Notes under the pieces: generated by a model
What the model saw: the letters and a program-made list of their open reading frames with translations, nothing else
What the model was told of the DNA's origin: nothing
The model's database searches: none
Made by a program: the position numbers and the translations under genes
Shown here: piece after piece, positions 1 through 13,884 of the stretch
Numbering within the stretch: position 1 is the stretch's first letter
Layout of the letters: the number at the start of each line of letters is the position of its first letter
Origin: Tanytarsus gracilentus
Lineage: Eukaryota; Arthropoda; Insecta; Diptera; Chironomidae
DNA: 64,000 nucleotides
Assembly (NCBI GenBank): GCA_038502055.1
Contig: JAXRKN010000043.1
Span: 6,882,001 to 6,946,000 of the forward strand
Direction of reading: 5' to 3'

Positions 1-3000
1 TTGGTAAAAAATATTTGCATAATTGATTTAATCTTTGCTGATAGTGTGAAAATTATGATAACGACTCTGGACCTTGTTTTGACCCTCTTTTAAATTTTAA
101 CTCTTTTGCAGTCGAAAAGTTATTTTTACTAAATGCTAATAAGATGTGCTCAAAAATTTCTAGTTTTATAAATATTCTAAAACTTGCGATAGAAATAAAG
201 ACTTTATGGCTTTTCATCACATGCACCGTGAAGATTTAAAAATAGCTGTTTTAATTAAATGTTTAGAATTATAGAGGAATTTTAGTTAATTTATTTCAGT
301 CTCTTTCAAAATTATTTTCACAAAATCAAGAATTTTATCAGCAGATGCATGAAATTTCAAATGAAAATCCAAATTATCATAATTTCTCACTCTAACGGCG
401 CTAATTCTCTTAAATTATAACACAAATCTATAATAATTTCCAATTCCATTTGCAGATGTGAATCTTGAGCTCTTTAATTTAAATCTCATAATGTCATTAA
501 GGTTGAAATAAAATTTGCATGCTCGTTTTTTTTCAGGAATATAAAATAAATCTACAACTTTTGATTTTTAATACATCAAAATGTTTGAGTTTTAATATCA
601 TAGCTCTATATTTTGCATTCTTAAACATCAACAGAGATATTTTATTGCCTTTAGTGATTTTAAGGTGCGCGCACTCATGTCAAACATGGAAAATCTGTGT
701 AATAAAATGAATGACAAGATATTTTTGCGATTACTTAAAAACATAAAGGAAGTCCATTTCGATGCTACCAAAAAAATAAAAATCTCTCACAAATTATTAA
801 GTGTTGCCTGTGAAATATTTCACATGCTCATCTTCATTAAGCATTTTTGCGGTTATTTTTTGCACGAGATATTCAATTTATTTGACATTTCGTAATGTTT
901 TCTTGTGTATGGGAATTTATTGCAGTCGCTCGACTTCGATGATCTTTTTGAGTCACCGCACGACGCTTTTCCTGCTCATTGATTGACAGTCGAGCGATTC
1001 ACGCATTAATTTTAAAATAACGTGATTTGCGATGCGAAAAGAAATTATCGCCGCGGACCATGGGAAATTTTAGTGTGTTAATCAGCGATTAAGTGGTTTA
1101 ATATGGGAATTAAGTCGTAAAATTCAAATATTTAAAGTCCGTTAAATTTTTATCTCACTAAATCCAAAAGAGATAAATTTTATTTTTTAAACTCCACATG
1201 AGTTTGATGAATGTCATTAATTTAATCTTTAGAGGTTTTGACCCTCTTGATTAGGAGAAAATTCACTCCATATAAAAGTAAATAAAATTGACTTCGTAAT
1301 TGGAAAATTAGAGAGAAGCCCAAAAGGCAATAAATCGAGAAAAATTGACTCGCTTTCAGTAATTTTAGGTTACATAAAAAATTATATAGATATCGAAATT
1401 CTTCTCCTGAACTTAAACTTTTCATTTCGCACCTTTTCAATGAATTCTTCATTCATCATCGTTCAAATAAGTTCGTGATAATCGCTTCAGTTTTAAATTT
1501 ATTGCCTCCAGTCCCTATTGTCGGCGGCATTATCTCGAATCTAAACAGAGGGCGCAACACGAAATCATAGTCCGGATATTGTCATGCAATTTATCATCTG
1601 ATCTCTTTCTTATAAATTGAATTGTGCTTTAAAGTCTCCGTCAGTGCCCACCCGTCATTTTTTCAATTTCTAAAAAGTGTGAATTTCTTCTCTCGCGTAC
1701 AAAAAAGCGAGCAATGTGTAAGATGAAAAATTTGTGTTCATTAAATAACCGAGTTAGTAAGTCGAGAGGGCAGTCAGCGCTTGCATAATTTCTTCTGATT
1801 CATGAATGAAAGCGAGTGAAGAAGAGATTAAGATGAGAACTGGGAAAAAAATTTATTTTTCGTTGAGCAATTTGCTTACAATTTTTTTATGTCGCTCCCA
1901 TGCTGGAAATTAAACTGGCGACATTTAATGATTATGCTATGAAATGCGTGAAATTACATCAATTAAGAGATTGTTCAATTGTTAGTGTCTGCACAGTCAT
2001 CGTCCCTATCGTGATGTCGTGTCATTTGAAGATGAGATTGGACAATATAAATAATTTATTTAAGTAAACTAAAAAATTCAATGCGATGAGAGTGGAAAAT
2101 TAATGAAGATGTTGGTGATTTTTGTGGATTTTTGCAATAGCTGATTGTTAGGTTTAAAACTTTGTTTATATGAGAAATAATTTTTGAAAAATTCAACAAA
2201 AATTTTTTTGCTCCTACACTCGATTTTATTGAAATTTGGGATTCGAACCACATTTTTTCTTTTACTAAATTTAAATTTAATTTATTTGTTTAAAATCAGG
2301 GAATTTTCTCAATATTTGTTTAAAATTAAGAAATTTATTATAAAATTTGTTTTAAATAAATTTTTCTTGATAAATTGTGGGAAATTACGTAACATTTAAA
2401 GATTCCTAAATTAATTTTTTAAATTCCCTGAACTCACTCATTTAAAAGCTCTCGAAAAAAATTATTACCATTTATAAATAATTAATTAATATTCAAAAAT
2501 GACGTCAATAGTAGCGGATTCAATTAATTCCTTTTAATTATAATAATTGAATTAAATAATTTTTCTACCAATTAATTTTTTTCTTCGGATGCCTGAAAAT
2601 AATTGACTTAAAAATTCAAGCATGTGCAAATAAACAAAAAAGTGATCTCATGAGATTGCATAAGAATGTCTCGAGGAGAATTTTTAAAGAGCTTCTCAGT
2701 AATTTTAGAAGATGCGAGACTTAATTAAGCGAGAGAGGAAAAAATTATTCAAATTCACACCTCATTATAAATTTTAATTTCATTCGACCTTGAACTGTGT
2801 CGCGCACGATTAACAACTTTCATAACACCATCAACCACATAAAATCACATTAAAAAGTGACCCGATGTGAAGAGAGGCAGAGTTTAATGGATCGTTTTGA
2901 ATATAAATATTTTCACACGTGCCTCATTGTATGATCGACAGCGGTTTGCTTCAAATTATGTAGACTCGAGTCATAAAAATCGCGCGCTTAACTTTTTCAC

Positions 3001-6000
3001 ATGCAAATGATTCATTTTATTCGTGGTAATTAAGTCACACTTCCATTCTCAATATTTTCAGCTGCTACCATTAGGAAATCTTAAATTTTCTTTAGATACT
3101 CTCTGAATGGAAGAATATTACACCATGCCATCAGCATCTATTGTTCCGTTCCAGCTGATGTGACTTGCGCAAAGCGAAATATTTTGACGGCTTTCGGCTT
3201 CAATTGTGTCGACAGAAGCTAAGGTAGTTAGTGGTAACAAGATGTTTATGTCCATAAAAATATATTTTGACGATGTTCCTGACCTAGGCAAGTGCATGCC
3301 GTTTAGAGTCAATCACACTATAAAATGGATTTTTGAATGTCGAAGGAAACTGAAAATTAATCAAAATAATTTTTTGGCGTGAAATTAATTTGACTAAAAT
3401 TTAAAAAAAATCGTTAAAATTTCACGGTTATAAAATTTATTGTTATCCTCTTTGTGATCGACACACAAGTGATTCAGATCATGATTAACAAGCACTCACA
3501 TACAAAAAAGCACATTCTTTACTGTTAAAGAGCGGCAAATTTCCGATGCTTCCAATTCAAGGTGAAAAGCATGTCTGATTTATGGATCTTCTGTCGACTT
3601 TGTTTTCATTCCGATATATAATTGTAGGCTTGGCGATGATCATACGAGATTATGTTATATGAGATGACAATTGACTTTTTAATGAATGGAATTTTGTCGC
3701 ATTTTATAATCACAATAATTTCATCTTCCTGTACTTTTACAAGCGACAAAACAGTAACAAATGAGACCTCCAAAGATAGGTGAATGATATCCAAATTAGG
3801 AGCATTGGATTAGGCCAATTTTAAAGCATTCCGAAATAAAACAAAAATTCCATTCACATTTCCACAATTGAATATTTTTTATCGATCATCAGTTTGCTAC
3901 ACATGGGCATGCATTGGAAGTCGAATAGATCACGACATTAATATTTTTCTATCGCCTTTCCTTAAAATTGTGTTCTTTGGTTTCACAGCTGGAAAATTTC
4001 AACGTATTTTTTTAAAAATGTAATTTATTAGGTGCAGTTGTGTAAAATTTAGCACCTCTAAAGTTCTAGGCAATTCTTATTCATGCTCACAATCCATCAA
4101 GATTTTATCATCCGCGCCAAAGTCATTAATTAATCGATGAGCATCACTCATAGAACAATGTTCATCGCGATTGTTACAAAGATATGCAAATGAAATTCTA
4201 ATTAATGGTTTACTAAATTAAACAATCAATCTCAAGTGCGCTAACTCGATGCCGTAAACGTGCATGGTTACATAATGCGATCTAAAAAGTGAACAAAAAG
4301 ATGCCTTCAATGACCTTCCGCGCCGAAGAGTACATATTTGAGCGATTTGCTATCGTTTGGCAGTTGAATGAAATCATAAATTCCCCGTCGCGCGTTTTAT
4401 TCAAGTATTTCCTCCTCAAAAAAAGAACTGCTCTCTCGATTATTAGTTCGTCATAATTATTCATTATTCAATTATTTCATCATTTTCATGCCACAACCCA
4501 TCAATTGTCAAATTGCTCACTTATATATTTTTTTTGCATATTTTTTTCAAACACACCTTACGCCTGCCACTAAATTACTTTTAAACTTTTCTATTGAGAG
4601 TGAAATGATGGTGATTTAATGTGGCACTGTAATGTGAATTAGATCACATTTCAATTTTAAACTGGGTCAGTTTAGAGAATTCTTTAAATTTAACGATTAA
4701 AAATTTTATTGCGCAATTGAACAAATTTTTCAATCGTGTGCCGGTCACTTCAAATGCACTATCCATATTGACCTCTTTTGTGTGTATCGTTAAATATCAA
4801 AATTGATGTTGATTTTGGCATAAAATATTTTGCGTGTGCGCTTTTATTAAAATTAGACGGTGGCATTGATGCGTGCGCAACTATTGAACATTCACTCGTA
4901 TCCAAAAATTGTTTGTACACTCTCGAAAATCAATTTTCAAGAATATATTAAAATTTATGTTCGTGTTTGAACAATTGAAAAAAATCATCATCATCATAAA
5001 TTTTCATTAACCTCGCCGAAAATGCATTTAAATTTTTCATCTTCACTTGACGCCTCATTTTCTCACTTGATGCGCTTCAATTGCAGAGAAAAAGTCAAAG
5101 CCATTCGGTGAGAAACTTGGTGTTAATGAAAAGTGCATGCTTGAGCTAAAATTGCATTTCATTGAGCTTGGAGGAGGACACTTCCTCACTTTTTCATTCA
5201 AAAAATTTTTAAACGACGTTTTTCGAAGGATTTTCCATCAAATCATCGACGTTAAACACAATAATGCCATTGTAAAGATGCTGAATCGATTTGAAATATG
5301 AGAAAATGATGGCGATGTGAGTGTTAATGAAAACAGAAACAAAAAAGAGAAGAAGATTGTGTTATGTGCGATGCTTTTGCGGCTCAATTAATTTACAAGC
5401 TTATGAGAGACGAGCAAAAAATTGTTGAGAGTTAATTTTAAAGAAATTCAGTGACACAATCGAAACTGTCATTATTGACTTAATCAGTAAAATTGCATGA
5501 AATGTGATTCAATCTACAGATAGCAAAAAATTAAAAGGTAAAAAAATCAGCGAAGAAGTATTAAAATTGAGAATTTATTTAGGAATCGAACCTAAAATTT
5601 TTGGTATTATTAAAATTTTATTTTTAACTTGTAAATAACTTTTAGTTAATTGCTTTATAAATTAAGAACAAACTTTAAATTTACTCCAACACTTATTCAC
5701 GTTCATGTCATGACATCATTATCGACAAAGCTTTAAACATCCAAAACAAGACTGATTATCATGTTAAGTTTTTTAAATAGTGTCATACAAATCTCATCTT
5801 CGACCATTATCATTTTGGCACAATAATCAATACGCATCGTGATGTAATGTGAGACTCAACATTGTCCAAATAAAATTTATTATTGCGATATCGAGGAGAT
5901 GATGATGATGATGGTGATTACCGGACAGTATATTGATTGAAGAGGTCATAATGTGATTGAAAGAAAGTTTTTTTTTCGACTAACAATTACGCTTTGAAGA

Positions 6001-6107
6001 AGCAAAAAAAAATTGCCACTTTTCGAATCTCTCTCGCGCGACTAAAAAAATCGATTGAGGGCGTTGCAATCTTTAATAACAATTAATTACTTTTTGATGA
6101 GAATTAC
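1..6107. other. Gene-free AT-rich stretch
   Basis: No convincing exon was found on either strand. Short open frames here have low-complexity composition and lack paired splice sites with sensible protein. The minus-strand frame near 3118-3312 looks slightly coding but has no good flanking donor. Probably intergenic DNA, or intron of a gene that enters from outside the window. Confidence 0.5.
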
Positions 6108-6233
6108 ATGAGATCGTACGTGGGCTTATTGACAGCATCATCAACGATTGTTATTTTGTTTCTCTCTCATCCACTTAGCTTTTTTGTCGCTTCCAGTCGG
6201 CTGCCGATACACATCACTGAGATTAATTACCGA
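6108..6233 (+). CDS. Candidate exon with perfect splice donor (possible signal-peptide exon)
   Basis: An ATG-initiated frame encodes about 42 residues with a hydrophobic core (residues about 13-28) and ends ...EINYR at a perfect donor, CGAG|GTAAGT, in phase 1. Read this way it is a first coding exon with a signal peptide or signal anchor. A second reading is as good: the hydrophobic part is translated from a pyrimidine-rich tract ending TTCCAG at about 6195. That would make 6196-6233 a 38-nt internal or untranslated exon. No continuing exon was identified downstream. The donor is the solid part; the coding status is uncertain. Confidence 0.27.
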
Positions 6234-6299
6234 GGTAAGTGCCTTCGATATCGACTTGTTATGACAAATTTAGAATTTCACTCAAATTAAGCTCCGGGT

Positions 6300-9008
6300 T
6301 CAAATGCGACTAAATTTGGTCTTCTCGATCGTTCCTTTCTACTTTTTACCATAAATAGCAACTTTCGCGAGCGTTGGTCGCGCGAATCTTGATATTCAGA
6401 ATATATGCTCATTAATATTACTCAATTCCCAAATGACTTTCTCACTCGCTTGCATACGACCAAAAAAAAAGATCTGGACAGTCTTTGAGACTCGAGAGAG
6501 TGAGAAAAGTGTTTAATATTAAAAGGTCAATGATTTCTGTTACGAAACGTCTAATGGATACAATTCGTGTGTTTAGTCGTAAGGATTATAAATTTAAAGG
6601 GGTTGACAACTCTTTAACGTAATTTAATTAAAAAAAAATTTTTAATGAAATTCTAATGATTTTTTAAAAATTAAAGTATTTTTCTTAACATTTCAATATC
6701 TCCAGCATAGCTTTAATGCTATTAACATTAATGATCTCCGCTAGAAGCTGAAAAAATTCAACACTCACTTGATGTAAATTTTCATATTCCTACCGATGAT
6801 TTTGGGTAATTAAATAATGCCCAAGCATGAGAGTAGCATGAGGTCGATTGCATGAGAAGAAAATTGATTTATGACTGTTTGCTCGCTGATGATGATTAGA
6901 TTGAGTACTTTGTATGTTGAGAGATGTTTGTGTAATTTAATTCGATGATATTTTTATGCGAGGTAAAATGTACTTAATTTATAATAAATCCAAATTAGTG
7001 CCGTTGAACACTTTTTAAGAGTTCCTTCAAGCGCCTTTAATTCAGACATCAGTTGTTGACGAATTTATTTCTTATGAAGTGCTTTTATGGAACGATTTGG
7101 CATTTTTTAATAAACTCGCCGCGAGATAAATTTGATTAGTGAACGCCGGAGATTTGTTCGCACACAAAAATGCTCGCATCGCCGATGTTTAATCAAAATA
7201 TTATTTTTTATCTTTCGCCTTTTAAAGCAATTTAGCCTTGAAGTAATTTCGATCAGTTGATTGATTGCAAATTTGTCATAACGTAAGCCGCTCACTTACT
7301 ATAAATATTTTCCTCTCTTAATTTGTTGATTGCTTTCGATTATTGCGGTGTTCAATTGACTTTGCGGAAAAAAAACTGCACCAAAATTCTCGACAATTAT
7401 CTCTGAAGACGTATCAATCTAGTATGCGTTCATTGTGTGACAAGGTTAAAGTTCATTATAACACTCCTTCAATGTTCGAACATTTATCATCATTTCCTTA
7501 ATTACGCACAACAAAAAAAATGGTGGAAAATTTTACACTTTAATTGATTAGTTTTTACTCTCGAATCTTGATCGACAGTCATCAATAAGTCATCACGGTG
7601 TCGTTAGTGTCGAACTTGAAGGATTCTTATTAATTTTAAAAAAGAGTGAATCACACATTTGTGCTCGAAAAAAAAGAGTGATTATCGAAGTGCTCCAAAA
7701 GTGTTTATCGAAGACCATCTTTGGTAATCTTGAACAACTTCTTTTTTTCTCTCTCACTCGAGAATGGTCGGGTCAAGGTGAAATTCTTAATATTTTAAAT
7801 GATTAATTTTTGAATGCAAGGTTGACTGATGCTAATCATCGTGAAATATTACCCAAATCAATAACAGCCTTAAGCGTGCGTCAGAGAACAAAAGGGATGT
7901 GAAATGTGCGGAGAATTCTCGAGGATCTACCTGCTACTATAATAACCAATTATTCAACGATCCTCGAACTGAAGAGGCGATCTCATCTTCAATTTTCATT
8001 GTGGATATAACGAAGCTCTTTTTTATCACACGAACGATTATAAATTTTAATATATGATGATCACTTCAGTGGCAGAGAGTTAAGAAAGAAAAAATAATCA
8101 GCCTAACAACAGCCAAAATATTATAAAGTAATTTAACACCTGATCTCTGGCTGCTTAGATTTATTGCCATACATGCGACGACGGTCAATAGCCGTAAATA
8201 AAAACTATTTTGTCGCCAGTCAAATTTTTTGAGCGATATGGCATTTCTGCTAATGCAATTAGTTCATGAAGTCGACTCATAAATGTCTCAATTGTCCGTC
8301 AAATGACCTTTCGTGAGCTCAAGTGAGGACTCTAAGTCTTCGCACATAAATGTAAGAGAAATATTTAAATGTGATCACGCAAAGGAATGAGCGTGTGCCA
8401 TTCGGTGATGAGTGTCTAATTGCGATAATTTAAAATATACCAAAGTGTAAAGTGGAGTTGTGTAAAATCGTTTATGGGCCTATAAATATCAATACATAAA
8501 AAAAAAAATTCTTCGAGTGATTCACACGCACATTAAATAAACATTTTTTTATGTCTGTCCAGTAAGAGGCAAAAAGTTCAAATAGCTTGCAAAAAATATT
8601 TATTTTGTCATTTTCATGCTTTATTGTCAACATCATCTTGATAATGTCCTCTTGATGAATCTGTGAGAGGTTTTCGAACAATATTTCTCTAATGCGAGGG
8701 AAGAGAACTTTTGTAAATTTTAATCTTTTATATTTTCTGAATTTTAAAATAATTTAATAACCGTTAAATTTTTAAATAAAGTTGAAATTATGCCACCCTC
8801 AATCTTTTCGATCATCTCGTGTCGTATCATGTGAAAATTGATTTTTTATTGATGTTTTGAAGCTCTCATCTAATTTATTTCTATAACCATATTGCGATCA
8901 CTTTGCCACACACCCAACAGTGAGTGCCATTGAGTTGAATAATATTGAGAGTGAAATAATCTGCGTATGTTGTCGAAGAATTGAAAAAAAAATAGCTTAA
9001 ATACTCAC
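6300..9008. other. Gene-free stretch
   Basis: AT-rich sequence with homopolymer runs and no supported exon. It would be intronic if either flanking candidate exon (6108-6233 plus, 9009-9086 minus) is real. Confidence 0.45.
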
Positions 9009-9086
9009 ATTCCCCGTTGTTCGAGCGTGGAGGACACCTGCGCTGCCGACGAGTAGGATGATCCAATAAACAAACTGAAATGCCAT
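9009..9086 (-). CDS. Candidate first coding exon encoding a secretory signal peptide
   Basis: On the minus strand an ATG at 9086 opens a 26-codon frame, MAFQFVYWIILLVGSAGVLH followed by ARTTGN, ending at a consensus donor AAT|GTGAGT in phase 0. The residues form a typical signal peptide: a short n-region, a hydrophobic core at about 5-15, and an HA|R-like cleavage site. A TCAGTG initiator-like motif lies upstream (plus 9220-9226), compatible with a leader of about 135 nt. Signal-peptide exons followed by very long introns are common in insect genes for secreted or cell-surface proteins. The next exon was not found within 9 kb, so the product is unidentified. The exon call is inference from splice and signal-peptide features only. 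Confidence 0.4.
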
Positions 9087-9219
9087 CGCTCTTCGAGTGG
9101 TGGACACACTTCTTCTTCTAAAATCTCCGCTCACCGAATAAGAGGAAGAAAATTTTACGTTATGAAAAATATTTGATTTTCATCTCAAAAAATTCACTAT
9201 CGTGTTGACGGCTGGAATT

Positions 9220-9226
9220 CACTGAT
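9220..9226 (-). promoter_or_regulatory. Possible arthropod initiator for the signal-peptide exon
   Basis: The minus strand reads ATCAGTG, matching the arthropod initiator consensus TCAGT, about 135 nt upstream of the ATG at 9086. No TATA box is evident about 30 nt upstream. The motif is short and expected often by chance, so support is weak. Confidence 0.2.
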
Positions 9227-9229
9227 CTA

Positions 9230-12200
9230 AAACAGGAATGGCCTTTTTTTAGATCGCGCAGGTAAACAGCGAAGATTTAATTTGCCATAATAGAAGTCTC
9301 ATCTTTTTTTAAACACATCTCATTAATACTTTTTCGCTATTTTTTGTCTTCACAAGATGAAATCTGACGATAGAGAATTTAATAAAATTTAGCATTCACA
9401 GTTGGAGAAATTTAATGGTGTTCACCGTAGAATTTTTTATGAGAGGAAAATTTCGAGAGAATTTAAATAAATTTCGCGTTAATTCTCAACTTTTTCTAAT
9501 GATTTATGACAAACTCTTAAAATGAAAGCCAACTTAAGATAAAAATAGTTTTTATAACGTTCAAAAAATTAAATTTAAATTTTATCAAACAATCTTTTTT
9601 CAAATGCACAGCTTGAATCTCATCAATTTTTAATCAAGCACAGTATTTTGAATATTTCCATAATGGCAACTTGATATCTCAATTATCGATAAAATACTGT
9701 TAACGAAACAATGTCATTAGACTCGACAATAAATTCATCAAATCCCGCTGAGAAAAGTTGTAAGTAGAACTTCTACAAAAAAAAATATATATCAATACAC
9801 ATGTCTTGAACTGCTTTCGATTTTCATTATCAAACGTGTTTCGATGCCCATACATTATGTAAATTTTATGTGAGACCATCTAAAATGCCTATTATGATGA
9901 TGACGATGAAATGTGAATGATTGTCAAGGACATTTAAACTTTTTTCAATTTCTTTTTATTTTTAACGATTAAGATAATCAAGCGGTGGATTGTGAAAGAC
10001 TTTTTTTTGCGATTAAGTTGATTGAGGCACTCGTGTGTGTTGGGGTCACTTTAGAGTGCGATCTTCAGTCGCTCTTGACAGAAGTGAGAGGATACTTAGG
10101 ATGAAAATTGGGTTAATTATAAAATTTATTTTTTAACCCTAACTAATGAACGATTTTAATGTTTATTACTGCGGCAGTTCTTTACTAATTTTCGTGCGTC
10201 TGCCGATGATTGATTTTTTGTCTATAAACACGCTTAATTTAGAATAAACATATGGTCATTATTCAATAAGGGATTTCGGTCAATATGGAAGCTTTTAATT
10301 TGCTTTCGTTCTAGGTCGTCTGAGATGCGAAGCGCTTAAGTAATCTCAGTCAAGGCTGATTTGCGTGTATACGCGAGCAAATTAGAATCTTCATTTTCAT
10401 CTTTAATGATTATTCGGATGAAGATGGCTATTTTGAAAGTAAAGTGGTAACTCCTAATGGATTTAAGCGTATCGTCATTAATTTTAGATTTTAGTTAAAG
10501 TGACGCATTTTAATTTGTAAATTTTTAACTCCTATTTATGGCGAAAAATTCTAGGAAAAAATGAGGATTTTTTAAAATTATGCTTGGCTATTGTCTTAAC
10601 GAGAGGTTTATGGGATTACTTAAAAATTTTTTTTTAAGAAATTGACAATCAGGAGTTGATTAAAAATTATGTCACGCAATTGAATTTGAATTTTTTTTTC
10701 TGAAAATTTTCATAGATGGCAAAACACTTTTTTAATCTCAAAAACAATTTTTAACATTTAGGTAGTAAAAATTTCAATTTGGCTATAAAAAATTGGCAAT
10801 AAATTCTAGAAAATTGAATTTTAATTAAAAACAAATAAATAACTTTCCGACAGTCCATTTGAATATTCTATTTTATTATTTGGTAATTCATCAAAATTTC
10901 TCAATCTTTATAAATCCAATAAAAATCTCTATAAACATTTGGAAATTTTCAACAAGAATTAAAATTTTAATTTGATAAAGTCGTAATCATGATTTATTGT
11001 CATAAAAAAAATTAAAAAATTTCCCTTAGCGATAAACAATAAAAATAAAAAGTTCTCAAACTTGTTTATAAAAATCTTTTCGATGTTAAAGACAGAACGA
11101 AATAAAAATGTGAATGGAAATTTTTAATAAAGGAGAGATAAAATCTAGAATACACAAGTGTATCCGCGAAAAAACTGGATGAGAAATGTGGATCATTAGT
11201 GGAAGACACACCTTAGCCATGGCTTCTGCCGTTTATAACTCGCGTGATCTCAACAAAAAAACACTTTCATTTGAAAAAAATATACATGTAAAGATCATTG
11301 GCGGCGCATGAGATGATTCAAAATCTTTTCTTTTGATCGTGCTTGTAAAAATATGATCGATGCACTATAGAAGGACACAAATCACAAATTTGATATTTTT
11401 GATGGACCTTTTTGAGACATTCGATCAAAATATAGCAGTAAGACAATAAAATTGGATGTCTCGAGTGAGCACAGAGCTGCGCGAATTAAATGTCAAAAAA
11501 TCTTGTTTGCTGTAGCTCTAATTTGTGAGCGCGAAAAACAGTTCAGCATATTTTTTGATTTTTTATCACTTCTAAGATTCACAAAAATATTTTTCTGATA
11601 TGTATTAAAAAAACATATTCAAGAATTGATGATGTCTGTCAGTCCTTAAACAGAGCTGCTTGACGTACAATTTAAAATTTAAATTTTTTCATGACCACAA
11701 CTGGAGCATTTTTTTCTCCTTTGCTGCCATCATAAAGTTTTATTATATTTTATATTTCATTCATTGATGATTCCGAAAAAAATCTTCACTGTGTCACTAA
11801 AAATATTTTTTATAATAGGAAATGAGAAGATGATCGTAAACGATCGTTTTTTGGATTCAATAAATTTTCCATTTTGTTGTTGATTTTTTTAAGGGCAAGA
11901 ATTTTTTTTAACATTTAAAAATTTCACAAATTTTGCATTTTCACAACGAATTTAACTTCACGAGTTTTCATGAGTCCCTGATTCCATAAAGAAAGTGAAA
12001 AATAAACAAATTGTTGAGCTCAGAAAATGCGAATTTCATTACATGAGCACACTTAACCACCCACCGACAGACATGATGTAGATTTAGTGAACTTATGGCT
12101 TATTAAATGATGAAAGTTCAACTCGATTCATCATCTTTACTAAATTACTATGCAAATATTGCTTTGATGAGACTCTTTATGGCAAATTATGCTCTTCACG

Positions 12201-13640
12201 CTGATAAAAATTTATTTTTATTGCACTCGTGCGGAGAAAAAAATCTTTCACTCGAATAAAACTTTTTATAATTTTTTTCCGCTGTTAAAAAAATTTGCAA
12301 GTTTTTGCCTCAAAATCACCAAGGAACTTGAATTACTTTTAAAAAAATATTTCTCGAATAACTGCGCACCGTCACGTTTCCCGATGTTGTTCAAATGAAA
12401 ATCTTTTTGCAACTGACGGTTTTGTTCATCGTGCGCATGAGACTCATCTCATATGGTTGAAGAGAGCTTTTTTCTTCTCTGCAACTCTCCAAATATTAAA
12501 AGACTCAGCATCACTGTCGGCTTCTCAGTTTTGGAGAGTTTCAAAAAAAACGAGAGATTTCAATGCTCGCGAAGGAAATGAATGAATGAAGCTACTCTCC
12601 ATAATGTTGTTATTGTGCTCTCACATTAAACACCATTTCTATTTGTTTTCGCATCAGGATGACATCACGATGACAATTCGCAGCATCGCAATATGAAGAA
12701 ATTTGTGAAACAGAAAAATCTTTGTCGTGCTTTGAGTGTCAAATTAATTCCATAACCACCTTAGCGATGGCATGGAAAATCGATTCCGTATTTAATAAAA
12801 AAAAATGTTTGGAAATGTTTAAAACTTTAAACTGTACCAGATGATGATTATTAAATGCCAAAGCGAATAAAGAGAGAGATGCTCTGAAATTCTTCATGCT
12901 CCACTGCATATGTGCATCTAAATAAGAAATATTTCAATAATTGCATTCATTTATTTCATCATAAACCATCTCACTCAGTTGAATAGAATTACAATGTTGC
13001 AAAATAAATTTATTTATTAATTAATCGCCATGAGAATAATTTTATGGTTGATTGAATTTAATTGGAAATTCATCTCTGCATTGATGGTGTTTAAAATGTC
13101 ACAGTTCGCAACATCTAACGGAACTCCTCGACAATGGAGTGTCATTTTTGTCTTTACATGCATTGTGTGCATTATAAATTAAATGTCTACATTTGATCTT
13201 GAAAATTTTATGCTTGAATTTTTTTATGAATTAATGCTTTTTGGATTTTTCAATTATTTTTTAAATTTTAAAATTCATTGACATAATTTTTATTAATTAT
13301 TTAATTGACAAAATATTAAAAATTTCTTTGACGAAAAAATCCTGAAAAAAAATTAAAAGCTCGAAATGATGAAAAAGATTTTTTTATTAAAATTCTTTCG
13401 TACAATTCAAAAAAGTGTTGATTAATTTTCATCGGTTAAAAAGTTTTACAAATATCTACAAAAAAAAATTTCTTTCAAGTCGAAAAGCTCTTTTTGAATT
13501 TAAAGAGTTCGTTATAAAAATGTATAAACATAAAAGTTGTAACAAAAAAAAGTTTATGCACAGTAACATTACAAAGTTGATCAATTAAATGATTTTTTAT
13601 ATCACGACTAGACTGCCACAAATTGTTAGATTGATTTTCT
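9230..13640. other. Gene-free AT-rich stretch
   Basis: No exon, RNA gene or clear repeat was recognised. Very AT-rich, with poly-A and poly-T runs. It separates the candidate signal-peptide exon from the 3' end of the coiled-coil gene. Confidence 0.45.
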
Positions 13641-13645
13641 GTAAG

Positions 13646-13651
13646 TTTATT
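13646..13651 (-). terminator. Possible polyadenylation signal for the coiled-coil gene
   Basis: AATAAA on the minus strand, about 235 nt downstream of the stop codon at 13885-13887. Position and hexamer are plausible, but AATAAA is common in sequence this AT-rich. Confidence 0.3.
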
Positions 13652-13884
13652 AAGCGCCGGAGACGCTTCAATGATAATCTGCTAGGTGTTTTAAATGACA
13701 CATCGCTGCAACCCACGTCTACGCTAACATATCCATATATCGGTTCATGTTTAGAGTCTAAATTTCAGCACAAAATCACAATTTTTACACAACATCTTGT
13801 TTGAAGGTGTCAAGTGTTCAAAAACGGAAGCATTGATGACTTTTTGTTCGCTGATTCTGCCCCACACGATTTTATGACCGTTGC

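Noticed and set aside
2239..2249. tRNA B-box-like GGTTCGAATCC on the minus strand
   Set aside because: No A box, no acceptor-stem pairing and no cloverleaf around it.
3118..3312. Minus-strand frame of 64 codons with more balanced composition than its surroundings
   Set aside because: No consensus donor at its end and no recognisable domain. It could be a relic exon but cannot be supported.
5582..5592. T-arm-like GGTTCGATTCC with a 5-bp stem on the minus strand
   Set aside because: The upstream 80 nt has no D arm, anticodon arm or acceptor complement; chance match.
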